A stretch of 64,000 nt of DNA from Verrucomicrobiota bacterium (GCA_021325145.1 JAJPHR010000083.1:1-64000), one strand, 5' to 3'. Positions 16,449-26,146 are shown, counted from the first letter of the stretch. Numbers and translations: made by a program. The notes: generated by a model not told the origin, from the letters alone.

Positions 16449-16694
16449 ATGAAAACACTAAAATTCAATTGCCCGCGTTGCGCGCATCAAATCGAAATGC
16501 CCTTTACCATGCGGGGGCACGTTCTCAATTGCCCTCAGTGCGGGCAACTGTTCAACGCGCCAAATCCTTACCGGTTTACGTGGATCTACATTCTCGCTTT
16601 TGCGCTCGCAGTGGCATTCTTGATCTACTGTGTCGTCTCGCAACAAATGGAATCGAGCAACATGATAAATCGCCCCGGGCCCGACTGGAAATGA
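16449..16694 (+). CDS. Zinc-ribbon single-TM small protein
   Basis: An 81-residue protein. An N-terminal zinc ribbon has two CxxC pairs (CPRC near residue 8 and CPQC near residue 28), followed by one membrane helix (about 42-62, WIYILAFALAVAFLIYCVV). It ends in MINRPGPDWK, nearly the same peptide found in the coiled-coil protein just upstream. The short frame has good composition and conserved-looking cysteines, which is why I accept it. A role in membrane anchoring of the tail-like machine would fit, but is unproven. Confidence 0.6.
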   Translation: MKTLKFNCPRCAHQIEMPFTMRGHVLNCPQCGQLFNAPNPYRFTWIYILAFALAVAFLIYCVVSQQMESSNMINRPGPDWK

Positions 16695-16925
16695 CCCTGG
16701 CCCTGAGCGAGCACTGAACCATCAAGTCGCTGCCCGCAACCTCCATGGCAAAGGCGAACTTTCCCTGATACCCATTCAAAACTTTTCTCGGCCGCGCTTC
16801 GCATCGCGCCGAACCAATCAAAAAACTCGAATCAAAAATTCATTTCCCGCGCTTTCACGCCTCTATAGCCACTTGTAGTTCCCCAGTCCACATTCTCAAC
16901 TCCGCACTCCGCATTCCGCACTCGT

Positions 16926-19070
16926 ATGAACGCTCTTACGTTAATTTACAGCGGCACCGAACAATGGCTCGGCCAGGTCGCGGGCCAGCCCTCGTGGGGA
17001 TTTGAAAATCCCATCATGGTCTATCGTTCCCGCGCCGCGAGCACCTTTACTCTGCGCGCGCCGGGTTACCTGCCCGAGGGCGGGTTTCCCATCCCGGCGG
17101 GCGGAATTGTCACCATCCGGGATGGCCGCACTTCCAGTGGAGGAAGTTTTAGCGGCGGCCAGACTATTTTCGTCGGTCGCCTGACCGCGCTGGACGGCCT
17201 CGCCGAGCCTTCGGCGCCCGGCGTACAGGCCACCTTCAGTGATGTTTGGTTCGATCTCCAATACACGCCCTTCCAACATCTCTGGCGGCAAACCAACGGC
17301 TCGGGCGGCGTGACCACCGGCTACTATTCGCGCATCAATTTGTTCCAGGACATCACCGCCGGACCATCCGGCTCGTGGGGCTATTTGACCACGCAGGCGC
17401 AAATTCAGGAAATCCTCAATTACGCGCAGACCAATTGCAGCCTGAGCGTGCAAGCCGGCAAAATCGATCCCACCTGGAACCAGCCCTTCTATCCCTGCCG
17501 CGCGATCAGTTGCGCCGAGGCGCTGACGCTGTGCCTGCGCCCGATCCCGGACGCCGTCACGTTCATCGATTACACCGCATCGCCGCCCAAACTCCACGTC
17601 CGCCAGCGCGCCGCGCTGGCCATCGCCGCGGGAACTCCAACCGATCCCGGCGGCCCCGTCACACTGCCCTACCGCGACGGCATCAAACACCAATCCTCCC
17701 GCATCAAGCCGCGCCCCGATTTGCAAGCCTCGCAAGTCGTCATTCAATACCAGAGCGTGGCAAACGTTGGCGGGGCCAACTATGTCGAAACGTCCAACGA
17801 CGTTTTCCCGCCCGGAAGCGCCGGCAACGCTTATGGAGCCATCGTCGTGCCCATTGATCTGCGCGGTGGCAGCCGGACTTACGTTTCCTCCATGCTTACT
17901 GCCGTCTCGATAGCCCCGGGCTCAGGCAACGATCCCACCACACCCGCGTTTTGGCAGTCGAAAAAGCCGGACCTTAAAGAAAAGGACAGTTCCGGAACGA
18001 TGCTCATCACAGCCCTGGCCGTGGATAGCTCCAGTATCACCGTCGTGCAGGAGGATGGCACCGATATTACTGCGACCTGGGCCGCGAATTGGCCAAATGA
18101 GTTGCAGCCTGGATCGGGCATTTCGACATGGATGTATGACAGCAGCGGAAACCAAATCGTGGCCCGGGATGTAACGATCACCGCCCGCATCAGCTACAGG
18201 AAAATCGTGGGCGGATTCAATACGAACACGGCGCATCAGGTCGACGTCCACACCGTCAGTTGCCGCGTCCGGCTGACCAACTCCGCGGCTGGTTCCGTCG
18301 CCTACACCGCCGTCGCGCATACCGAGGCCGGGGAACCATCCGTCACCGGCCTGGCGCAGAACATTTATAGCTCCATCGGCGCGCCCATCACCCTCAGCGG
18401 CACAAACTACGGCGCGCCGCTCGCGTGGGAAGGCACGCACACCATTGTCGAGAAGACCATCAGCACTTACTACACGCCCGGCAACCTGCTAAACCTCTCC
18501 GGCGGCGCTTCGGCCTGGGCGACGATGAACGCCCAGATTTACTCCGTGGAATACGATTTCTTCCGCGGCAAAACCACCCTCCAATTTGGCCCGCATCGGC
18601 ACCTGACCGCCGAGGAATTCTTCCAGCTCATCATGCAGTTCCGCACCCGCCTGGTTTGGGACAATCCCCAAATTCGCAACAGCGGCCAGGACAACCAGGG
18701 CAACAACGTCCAACTGGCCGCCGATAACGCCAAGGAAAACACCACCGAGGCCCTGCCGCAAAAAAGCGTCCAGACCATCATCACCGTTCCGGACGGCAGC
18801 GGGCATCAATGGATGCTCCAGCACGACGCCACCACCCAACGCCGGCAAGTCCTGCAAGTGGGCAGCACCGGCGCACAAGTCAGCGGCTCCTACTCCATCG
18901 ACGAGAAAATCTCCGACCTCTCCGCTCTTGGTCTTACCAATAAAAAAATGTCCATCCAAAAAATCTTCGTCTGCAAAACCGATTCCAGCGGAAACATCAT
19001 GCTCGATGGCGGCGGCGCACCCATCAAACAGAAAATGGCCATCCTCTGCACCACCCCGGAAGACCTCTGA
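16926..19070 (+). CDS. Large tail/baseplate-like protein
   Basis: A 714-residue protein, the largest of the cluster. The N-terminal region (LIYSGTEQWLGQVAGQ, FTLRAPGYLP, GGIVTIRDGR, then IFVGRLTALDGL) has the rhythm of the beta-barrel start of phage gpD/late-control or baseplate hub proteins, in which a user-defined frame and a reporter loop are followed by YxPF(Q)xL-like segments (WFDLQYTPFQHLW). The centre is rich in Thr/Ser beta strands. The last third contains ITVPDGSGHQWMLQHDATTQ and SYSIDEKISDLSALGL. It follows 230 bases of spacer with CTCCGCA repeats and is followed by a second large protein after 12 bases. Assignment as hub or tail protein is an inference. Confidence 0.6.
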   Translation: MNALTLIYSGTEQWLGQVAGQPSWGFENPIMVYRSRAASTFTLRAPGYLPEGGFPIPAGGIVTIRDGRTSSGGSFSGGQTIFVGRLTALDGLAEPSAPGVQATFSDVWFDLQYTPFQHLWRQTNGSGGVTTGYYSRINLFQDITAGPSGSWGYLTTQAQIQEILNYAQTNCSLSVQAGKIDPTWNQPFYPCRAISCAEALTLCLRPIPDAVTFIDYTASPPKLHVRQRAALAIAAGTPTDPGGPVTLPYRDGIKHQSSRIKPRPDLQASQVVIQYQSVANVGGANYVETSNDVFPPGSAGNAYGAIVVPIDLRGGSRTYVSSMLTAVSIAPGSGNDPTTPAFWQSKKPDLKEKDSSGTMLITALAVDSSSITVVQEDGTDITATWAANWPNELQPGSGISTWMYDSSGNQIVARDVTITARISYRKIVGGFNTNTAHQVDVHTVSCRVRLTNSAAGSVAYTAVAHTEAGEPSVTGLAQNIYSSIGAPITLSGTNYGAPLAWEGTHTIVEKTISTYYTPGNLLNLSGGASAWATMNAQIYSVEYDFFRGKTTLQFGPHRHLTAEEFFQLIMQFRTRLVWDNPQIRNSGQDNQGNNVQLAADNAKENTTEALPQKSVQTIITVPDGSGHQWMLQHDATTQRRQVLQVGSTGAQVSGSYSIDEKISDLSALGLTNKKMSIQKIFVCKTDSSGNIMLDGGGAPIKQKMAILCTTPEDL

Positions 19071-19082
19071 AGATTTAACCTT

Positions 19083-20354
19083 ATGGCTTTACTCGGCGGC
19101 TGTTGCTCAGGCCCACCACCAATCCTCGCATCCACCACGCTCAATGTTTATCGCGTGCTTTATGCCCTCGTTCCTCCCAACACCGCGGATGATACGGACG
19201 CGCCATTTCCACTCCCGGCTGGCGCAAACCCGGCCTTCAGGTTGAACCATGACCGGTCCACCACGCTCTATCGAACCATTGACATTGCCTGGACCAATCC
19301 CCAATCGACCTTCGCCGGTTCAACCGTGGAAAATCTCAGCGGCCACCTCAGCGTCTCCGGGACCCTCCAAAGCCTGCCCGTCGGCACGCAGACCTACACC
19401 ATCCTGGGGGTTGGCTCGCAAACTGATAACGGGTTTCCCATTGGGATGTTCATTCCGTTCGAATATCAACCGCCATTTGGACTCGCTGACACCACCGTCA
19501 GTTATAGCGACGCCCTGATACAAAGCGCCTTCGAAGACTTTGTCAACGATACCGCCAATGACGTGGCCAACCTCCGCACCGGAGCTATCACCGGCTCCGA
19601 TGTTCTGGCCACACCGGGCACGGGCGGGCCAGCCGATGGTTCGGTTGTCGTTTGGGGCTACAACGATTTCCCCTGGGCCAATCAAGCTTACCCGGATAGT
19701 TCCCATCCTTTCATCCTCGCCCCCGGCACCATTGGCTATGACTTCAGCGGCTTGGATATGACACCTTTCAACGGCGGTCTCAGGGAGAACGGCAGTCTCG
19801 ATGCCAATGTGTCCTTTGCCTCCGGAGGCTTTCCATTGGACGGCAGCACCCCGCCGATCATGGGACAAACCTTAGTCAATGCCTGCAGCTATACTTGCAT
19901 CCTGGTTAATGCGGAGTTTGGCTCAAACATGATTGGCTATGCCCACTCCAGAATTGCGACCCTCAACAATTACATTCTGGTGACGTGGATCGTCACCACC
20001 GTGGACATGACCGGCGTTACCGGTTGGCAAAACGTCGGCGCTGGCACCACCGATTGGCCCGTTGCTGGATGGGTCAAAGACATCCTCGCCGCCGACTATT
20101 CCGCCCCCACGCCCGACCCTCATCGCGGCGACGGCCGTGGCTACGTCTGGATACCTGTGCCCGGCCCCGAAAACGGTTTCACCAACGCTCCCTACGTCAT
20201 CGGCGCAGACGGCAGCACCGCCACCGACCTATGGGACAATTCCGACGCCACCAGCTTCCCCGGCGTGTACATGCTCATCACCACCTTCATCGACAATACC
20301 ACCGTGGCCACCTGGACGGCTGCCTCCAAACCATGGCCCGCCGGCATCCTATAA
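19083..20354 (+). CDS. Hypothetical protein of the tail-like cluster
   Basis: A 423-residue protein of unknown family. The start is short and hydrophobic with a Cys-Cys pair (MALLGGCCSGPPP). The body is rich in Gly, Asn, Thr and aromatic residues (VVVWGYNDFPWANQAYPDSS, GYVWIPVPGPENGF, TTFIDNTTVATWTAASKPW), consistent with an extracellular or virion-surface beta protein such as a fibre or receptor-binding subunit. It starts 12 bases after the baseplate-like gene and its end overlaps the next small gene by 22 bases, showing tight packing as in phage late operons. Confidence 0.6.
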   Translation: MALLGGCCSGPPPILASTTLNVYRVLYALVPPNTADDTDAPFPLPAGANPAFRLNHDRSTTLYRTIDIAWTNPQSTFAGSTVENLSGHLSVSGTLQSLPVGTQTYTILGVGSQTDNGFPIGMFIPFEYQPPFGLADTTVSYSDALIQSAFEDFVNDTANDVANLRTGAITGSDVLATPGTGGPADGSVVVWGYNDFPWANQAYPDSSHPFILAPGTIGYDFSGLDMTPFNGGLRENGSLDANVSFASGGFPLDGSTPPIMGQTLVNACSYTCILVNAEFGSNMIGYAHSRIATLNNYILVTWIVTTVDMTGVTGWQNVGAGTTDWPVAGWVKDILAADYSAPTPDPHRGDGRGYVWIPVPGPENGFTNAPYVIGADGSTATDLWDNSDATSFPGVYMLITTFIDNTTVATWTAASKPWPAGIL

Positions 20355-20626
20355 AGCCTCCCGTCCCCGTTTGGTGGCACGCCGCCGCAAAGACACACCC
20401 CCACCCGCGCCCAAGCGTCCCACCCAAGCCCGGCCTCGGCACCTGGCTGCACCGCCTCCTGCGACCCCTCACGCGCCGATTGGATCGCCACTTCGGCACC
20501 CGCCTATCGACCTGTGCGGCATGCCTTCGCCGCCAGGGCCGCTTAGATGCGCTCACGGCGCGAATTCGGGCGATTCTGTGCAAGCTTCGTATCCACCGGA
20601 AGCTTAAGAGCTCGTTGCAAAAATAG
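20333..20626 (+). CDS. Small basic CxxC protein overlapping the preceding gene
   Basis: A 97-residue protein starting at an ATG inside the previous gene, in another frame, with 22 bases of overlap. It is strongly basic and contains CAACLRRQGRLDAL (residues about 63-76), the Cys-x-x-Cys plus RLN-like pattern of small phage-encoded proteins, after WLHRLLRPLTRRLDRHFGT. The overlap, lack of stops and the motif argue that it is real. Against it, the DNA is GC-rich and such frames arise by chance. Last gene of the phage-like cluster. Confidence 0.5.
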   Translation: MARRHPIKPPVPVWWHAAAKTHPHPRPSVPPKPGLGTWLHRLLRPLTRRLDRHFGTRLSTCAACLRRQGRLDALTARIRAILCKLRIHRKLKSSLQK

Positions 20627-20780
20627 CCGATTGCTTCGAACAAACGGCCGATTTTCAGGCGTTCGCTGTTGTTCGGCCCTAATTTTGGAACCGGAGATTC
20701 GGCTCGAAACCTGCTGTGGAGAGTTGGTTTATGGGTGTCGGCTCGCTTTGCATCGCCGGCCCTGACCGCAACCAGCAGCT

Positions 20781-22997
20781 TTGGAAAGTGTTACAGCAAT
20801 GATGAGCAAAGCGGAAACGACCACCGCGCCGAAAATTGCGTTGGCACAGCCAGCCGATGAACTGGAATTTCATTGGCGGCGCGCGATTATCGCCATTACC
20901 GGCATCGTCGCGCTCATTGCCTTCTTCTATCTGGAGGAAAATTGGCGCGGCAAACGGGCCTGGGAACACTACAAGCAACGCGTGGAGGCTGGCGGCGGAA
21001 AGCTCGATTGGTCCGGATACATCCCCGCGCCGGTGCCGGGAGACCAAAACTTTTTCGAGGCGCCACGAATGTCAGGCTGGTTCGTGGGCCGGGGCGGAAC
21101 TGGTTTATCCGGACGCCTTACCGCCGGACGCGATGCCTTCCTGCAACAGCGCGACACCAATCCGCTGGTCGAGTTGACCATTGTGTCGCCGAATGCCGTG
21201 ATCCCTCCAGAGGCTGCGGACGTGGTGCTGCAATTCAAGCATTCCGCCCTTAGCCTGGCGCCGCTCCAGGAAGACGCTGGCCCACCCGAACCGCGGTCCG
21301 AGGTCATTCCGTTGATCATCATGGACGAAGTGCCGCTGACCGACGCGATCAAAAATCTCGCGCGCCAGGGCGGCCTGAATTACACGCTTGACCCAAAAAT
21401 TAACTACGGTCGGCTCGGCCCCGACGGCCTGGCAATTCCCCAGCCGATGGTTTCGTTCCGCTGGACGAATCTCACGGCCGAGGCTGCGCTGGTGGCGGTG
21501 CTGAAGAACTACAATCTCCAGCTCATCCCCGAAGCTGCCCCCGGCGTGGCGGGTATCATCCAGCGAAATTCAGGCGACCCGGATGTGTGCGTCGCCCCCA
21601 GGGCCAGCCGGCAGATCGTCACGCTCCTTCAAAATGCGATCGCGTCCGGGATGAACCGCGCGGGCGGAGTCGATGCCAATGCCGCGTCGGCGTTCACGGT
21701 ATTCGTTAAATCCCCGAGCCGAATCAAGCCGGCCCGAATCTTTGTGCGCGCGGAGAAAATTCCGAGCGTTGAGGAAATCGCCGAATTCTTCCCCCGGCAG
21801 CCGAACCTTCCCCCGGGTTCAAACTGGGGCCGCGTCCATATCGAAGCGACAGAAAACCGTTTGGGTTCCTTCCGAATGTGGTTCAGCCCCGGTCCCTACA
21901 CGGCTGCGGCCGATTACCTCGCATGGAGCGATGAACTGAAGCCGGAGTTCGATGACATCCGGGAGGCGCTCAAACGTCCTTTTGCGCAAATACCCGGCAG
22001 CTATCAGGAACCGTTCGACATCCCAATCCCAAACTTCATCACTGTGCGAATGGTGGCCCAAACCCTCGCCCAACGGGCGCAGTGCCACTTGCTGCTGGAT
22101 CAACCGGACCAGGCCTTGCGCGACTTGTCGCTGATACGCGATCTTTGCCGATTGCTCGAAGGCCGCCCCACCGGCAAACCGATGACTTTGGTGGCCGCCA
22201 TGATCAACGTAGCCGTCACTGGGCTCTATGTGGGCGCGGTAGAGGAGGGACTCCGCCTGGACGCCTGGCAGGAGCCGCAACTCGCGGCGATCCAGGAACA
22301 GCTCAAGCAAATCGATTTACCCCCGCTTGTCATGGCCGCCTTTGACTTCGAGCGGGTGGCCGGGTGCCACACGCTGGAGTCCAGCACGCCCAATGACTTT
22401 TACCAGCGCTGGACAGGCAACACTCCCACGAATTTGTGGCCGAAGCTCAAGGATCCGCAATACATGTTCCTCACCCTGGCGCCCCGCGGCTGGATCTATC
22501 AGAACATGGCTGGCATCGGATTGAGGATGGAAAAGGCCATGGCCGCATTTGATGTGAACAACCATGTGGTTGTTCCGCATAAAGCGGACAGCCTGAGCCG
22601 GGAACTTGCCGCTCTCAAACCGTACCGGGCCTTCACCTTCCTGGCGGACCTCATGGTGCCAAACCTGCTCCGGGCCACACAGGTCTGCGCGAAGAACCAG
22701 ACGCTGGTCAACGAGGCTTTGGTCGTCTGCGCGCTTGAACGGCATCGGTTGGCGCATGGCCAATATCCCGAAACGCTCGCGGCGCTCTCGCCCCGGCTCC
22801 TCGAAAAAACGCCGCCCGACCCCATTGGCGGCCAACCGTTGAAATACCAATGCGCGGCGCATGGACAATTCCTGCTCTACTCGGTTGGCTGGAACGAAAA
22901 GGATGACGGAGGCATTGCCGGCAGAAAGGACGCCAATGGTTTCGATGCCGATCAAGGGGACTGGGTCTGGCCGTATCATCAAAAGCTGATCAAGTAA
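20781..22997 (+). CDS. Membrane-anchored hypothetical with STN-like domain
   Basis: A protein of about 732-738 residues. ATGs at 20799 and 20802 are preferable to the TTG at 20781. One membrane segment lies at residues about 34-51 (AIIAITGIVALIAFFYL). Residues about 175-262 look like a secretin/TonB short N-terminal (STN) domain: IPLIIMDEVPLTDAIKNLAR, then GLNYTLDP, and later EAALVAVLKNYNLQL. The C-terminal 80 residues (LAHGQYPETLAAL, DPIGGQPLKY, YSVGWNEKDDGG) resemble the end of type II secretion pseudopilins of the GspG kind. The long middle is helical. Proteins of this plan are common in Verrucomicrobia but have no assigned role. It stands alone after the phage-like cluster. Confidence 0.7.
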   Translation: MESVTAMMSKAETTTAPKIALAQPADELEFHWRRAIIAITGIVALIAFFYLEENWRGKRAWEHYKQRVEAGGGKLDWSGYIPAPVPGDQNFFEAPRMSGWFVGRGGTGLSGRLTAGRDAFLQQRDTNPLVELTIVSPNAVIPPEAADVVLQFKHSALSLAPLQEDAGPPEPRSEVIPLIIMDEVPLTDAIKNLARQGGLNYTLDPKINYGRLGPDGLAIPQPMVSFRWTNLTAEAALVAVLKNYNLQLIPEAAPGVAGIIQRNSGDPDVCVAPRASRQIVTLLQNAIASGMNRAGGVDANAASAFTVFVKSPSRIKPARIFVRAEKIPSVEEIAEFFPRQPNLPPGSNWGRVHIEATENRLGSFRMWFSPGPYTAAADYLAWSDELKPEFDDIREALKRPFAQIPGSYQEPFDIPIPNFITVRMVAQTLAQRAQCHLLLDQPDQALRDLSLIRDLCRLLEGRPTGKPMTLVAAMINVAVTGLYVGAVEEGLRLDAWQEPQLAAIQEQLKQIDLPPLVMAAFDFERVAGCHTLESSTPNDFYQRWTGNTPTNLWPKLKDPQYMFLTLAPRGWIYQNMAGIGLRMEKAMAAFDVNNHVVVPHKADSLSRELAALKPYRAFTFLADLMVPNLLRATQVCAKNQTLVNEALVVCALERHRLAHGQYPETLAALSPRLLEKTPPDPIGGQPLKYQCAAHGQFLLYSVGWNEKDDGGIAGRKDANGFDADQGDWVWPYHQKLIK

Positions 22998-23141
22998 CGA
23001 CGGCGCAAAAAAAACTGGCCACGTTCCGGGTAATTGTTACAATCGTGGAAATTAATATTCCAAGCGGTGGAAGCGCGATGCGGAGAATCACCGCGCGTGG
23101 TGAAGGCTTGGGATTCAGTGGAATTTGCCGGAATATTGTAA

Positions 23142-24245
23142 ATGAAGTTAGCCGGAATGCTATTGCGCACGGCGCGTCCAGTCCATCCGGAGCCGGGGTG
23201 CAAGGGGGTGCTGGCAAGGACTAAATATGTAATGCGCGGTCTGACCACGCCCAGGCTGACGGCGGAATGGTTCGCGATCATGAACTCGCCGCGGCTCGCC
23301 TCGCTGGTCAAACAGTACCCACACATCCTCAGCAAGCTCCAGCGCCCTTACCTGCATCGCCGATTGGATGTTTCCGACCGTTTGTCTGTCCTTCGAAGCC
23401 ACTATCAATTCGTCACGGAACTCCTGGACGACCGCGTCCGCGAGGAAATTTTCGCGCCCGCAGGACTGCTGCTGGCCGAGCTGCCGGAACTGGAGGAACG
23501 GTTCACACTGCGCCTGTTCTACTCGCACTTCTGGAAGGAAGGCGAATTCAGCATCGGTCTGTTCGATGAAAATCCCGGCCCGGCGCTCTTCACCTTGACC
23601 TTCTGCATTTGCAACTCCGAGACCGCGGGAGCCCGGGAAATTTTCATCGGCGGCTTGCAAGGACGCCGCGGGGATAAAATGCGCGAGGTCACGGTCAAAC
23701 TGACGCGGTCGCTCGAAGGACTGCGGCCCAAGGCCCTGCTGGTTTTCGCGGTGCAACGGCTCGCACAAAGCTGGGGCATCGCCGGCATTCGGGCTGTGGC
23801 GCGCGAGGAGCACATCTACAGCCATTTCCTCAAGCGGAAGAATTTTGACGCTGATTACGACGAATTCTGGCAGGAATGCCATGGAGTCTTGTTGCCCGAC
23901 GGCAATTTCCGGCTGCCTGCGGCGCCGCTCGCGCGCAACCTCGAGGAGTTGCCCCGCAAAAAGCGGCCGGTTTACCGGCGTCGTTATGCCATGCTTGCGG
24001 AGCTGGGTGAGGAAATCGCCTGGCGCGTGCTGGGCTGGGATGAAAACGTCTTCCGCGCAATGAAAATGCCCGAGGAATTCGACGGTCTCGACGAACGGTT
24101 GGCGCAGTCCGACGACTCGTTGATGGCTGTGGATGATTTTGATGAAGAGCCGCAGACGAACGGCGTTCCGATGTTAAGAGAGGAACATCACCTTGCACCG
24201 GCTCTGGCTCTCCACGGAAAATTCGGCCTTTGGATTGACGCGTAA
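23142..24245 (+). CDS. VirK/YbjX family protein (DUF535)
   Basis: A 367-residue protein of the VirK/YbjX family. Matching segments include PHILSKLQRPYLHRRLDVSD near residue 66, the charged REEIFAPAGLLLAELPELEE, RLFYSHFWKEGEFSIGLFD, then LTFCICN, IFIGGLQGRRG and FAVQRLAQSWGIAGIRAVAR. These are the family's typical order. Members in enterobacteria affect surface virulence factors and antimicrobial-peptide resistance. The biochemical activity is unknown. The gene is convergent with the GH76 gene, and a REP-like inverted repeat lies between them. Confidence 0.85.
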   Translation: MKLAGMLLRTARPVHPEPGCKGVLARTKYVMRGLTTPRLTAEWFAIMNSPRLASLVKQYPHILSKLQRPYLHRRLDVSDRLSVLRSHYQFVTELLDDRVREEIFAPAGLLLAELPELEERFTLRLFYSHFWKEGEFSIGLFDENPGPALFTLTFCICNSETAGAREIFIGGLQGRRGDKMREVTVKLTRSLEGLRPKALLVFAVQRLAQSWGIAGIRAVAREEHIYSHFLKRKNFDADYDEFWQECHGVLLPDGNFRLPAAPLARNLEELPRKKRPVYRRRYAMLAELGEEIAWRVLGWDENVFRAMKMPEEFDGLDERLAQSDDSLMAVDDFDEEPQTNGVPMLREEHHLAPALALHGKFGLWIDA

Positions 24246-24256
24246 TCCGTGGGAGA

Positions 24257-24327
24257 CGGAGCGCAGAGCTCCAGCTCTGCTCGAGGATACAACTCATGTC
24301 CGCATAGAACTGGAGCTCCGGGCTCCG
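24257..24327. repeat. REP-like inverted repeat (GGAGCGCAGAGCTCC type)
   Basis: Left arm 24257-24280 and right arm 24304-24327 are near-complementary (core GGAGCTCC). The sequence is related to the element at 38719-38785. It lies between two convergent gene ends, where it may also terminate transcription. Confidence 0.65.
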
Positions 24328-24356
24328 CACCTCATCAAGGCATTGCTGACCTCAAC

Positions 24357-25988
24357 TTAAAGCGGCCTCACCAGAAGTGAACGTTGCGTCAGGCGCGGAG
24401 CATTCGGGCTGTAATGCCAAAAAACGCGAAATTCGTACCGATGGCCGGGAGCGGCCCGAAAAGTGAGCGGGAAGGAGTGATAAAGAATGGTCGTAAATCG
24501 GTCGCGGGTGAGATCGCGAGTCGCGATGACCGTTCCATTTTCGGCATCCGCAACCGAGAGCGTGACGACACGCGAATTGTCCAGGTTGAAGTTATCAACC
24601 TTCAGTTCGAATTCGGCAACATACCGGCCGGGCTTAAGCGTCTGGCTTGCGCCGCCGCCCCCGCGTGAAAGCGCGACACCGCCTTTGCAAAGAAACCCCG
24701 ATGCCTTGTCCCGCAGCGGATCGGCTTGCCAGTTGTTGAAAGCGTCGGGACGGCCCAAGTCGTGCATCAGGCCCGAAGCAACCTGGATGTTCGGACCACC
24801 CCGGGCAACCTCGGTAATGGGAGAAGCCACAGCGCAAAGCGCGGCAAGCGCGGAGCTCTGGCGGGCCGCGTCAGCGATGTCGAAGGGACCAGCCCACCGG
24901 AAACCAAGCTGGTCCCGGTCGTTGCGATCGCTGGCCCAAATCGAGCGGGCGTTGGCCAGCAGGAAAGCTTGATAGGCGGGCTTGTGGGTGAAGTCATACA
25001 GTGCCGCAAGCTGGCGGATGAAGATTCCTTTAAACTGCGGCACATCGTGGTTGCTGGCAGTGCGGGGTTCGCGGGGTTCGCGCAGGATGCCGTTGGTATT
25101 CACGAGCGCGGCCAGCACGGCATCGGCTATGGCCATGGCCTGTTCCAGGCAATGCGGGTCGCCGGTGACCTTGTGCCATTCCGCCAAGGCACCCATGAGC
25201 ACACCCTGGTTGTAGCTCCAGGTCGTGCGGCCGTTGTTTTGGCAATCGGCGTCGAGGCCGTCGTTGACCAGGCTCCGGGGATTGATCAGCCCGCTGGCTT
25301 CAAACCAGTGCCACTCCTTCGCCGCCCAATCGAAATAGCTCTGCGGACCGGCATCGCCGGGAGTGCGCTGATGCAGCCGGACAGCGTCGAGAAAAAAGAG
25401 TTCGTTGGCGATGGCGTTTTTGTATCTGCGGTCCTTCCTCCACCAGATGCCGCCGCCGCAATGATCGTCCCATCCACCGGTCATGTTCTGAAAGATGGTT
25501 TTGGCCATCGCCAGGAAGCGCGCCTGGCCGGTAAGGTCATAGGCGCGAATCCACGAATTCACCCACCAGCCTTCGTCGTCGTAATATTCGTTGAGAAATT
25601 TCCCGCGCGCGTTGCGCTCGAAAGTGTGGTCGAGCACGGGCAGATACTCGACGCTGTGGTTGGCGGCGATGCTGTCTTCGAGCGCCTCGACGCAATGGGC
25701 TGCGTTCCACCAGCCTGTAGTGTCCCACAAGCCGGTTTTTTGGTTGTACCACTGCTGTAGAGCAGTCGTGGCGGCGGCACTTTGGGCGTTGAAGTCGTCG
25801 GGCGGCGCCGTGCCAGGTTCAGCCGCGGCGGAGAATGCAAGGAGGATAAGCAGGCTGCCGAACAACCGGAAGATCGTTAATTCGAGATTCGAGCTTTGAG
25901 ATTCCGGGCGCAAATTGTCCCGGAAAGTACCCACATTGCAGAAATGGTTCCAGCAAAAACAGCATCGCAATTTCGGGGTGCATCTCAT
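24357..25988 (-). CDS. Secreted glycoside hydrolase family 76 (alpha-1,6-mannanase type)
   Basis: Exported alpha-mannan-cleaving enzyme by family. Diagnostic features include the catalytic Asp-Asp in EYYDDEGWWVNSWIRAYDLT, the GIWWRKDRRYKNAIANELF segment, and TWSYNQGVLMGALAEWHKVT. These belong to the (alpha/alpha)6 barrel over about 320 residues. A further C-terminal domain (about 150 residues, LKPGRYVAEFELKVDNFNLD) resembles a beta-sandwich binding module. The start is uncertain. The frame is open to 26330, but a signal peptide (LFGSLLILLAFSAAAEPG) begins only near 25877 with no ATG beside it. I used the ATG at 25988 as the nearest upstream one. A TTG at 25865 is the alternative. It is divergent from the ACT gene. 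Confidence 0.82.
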   Translation of the reverse strand: MRCTPKLRCCFCWNHFCNVGTFRDNLRPESQSSNLELTIFRLFGSLLILLAFSAAAEPGTAPPDDFNAQSAAATTALQQWYNQKTGLWDTTGWWNAAHCVEALEDSIAANHSVEYLPVLDHTFERNARGKFLNEYYDDEGWWVNSWIRAYDLTGQARFLAMAKTIFQNMTGGWDDHCGGGIWWRKDRRYKNAIANELFFLDAVRLHQRTPGDAGPQSYFDWAAKEWHWFEASGLINPRSLVNDGLDADCQNNGRTTWSYNQGVLMGALAEWHKVTGDPHCLEQAMAIADAVLAALVNTNGILREPREPRTASNHDVPQFKGIFIRQLAALYDFTHKPAYQAFLLANARSIWASDRNDRDQLGFRWAGPFDIADAARQSSALAALCAVASPITEVARGGPNIQVASGLMHDLGRPDAFNNWQADPLRDKASGFLCKGGVALSRGGGGASQTLKPGRYVAEFELKVDNFNLDNSRVVTLSVADAENGTVIATRDLTRDRFTTILYHSFPLTFRAAPGHRYEFRVFWHYSPNAPRLTQRSLLVRPL

Positions 25989-26146
25989 CACCGTCACCGC
26001 TTGTCTCGCCGTAGCTTCCGGGGAAGGGAAGCGCAGCGTCAGGCGACGGAACGAATCACAAAGGAAACAACAGCGCAACACATTTCGACTCCGCGGCTGG
26101 GGATATGGCGGCTCGCAATTTACGGTATTACCCCTATGTTCAACTT

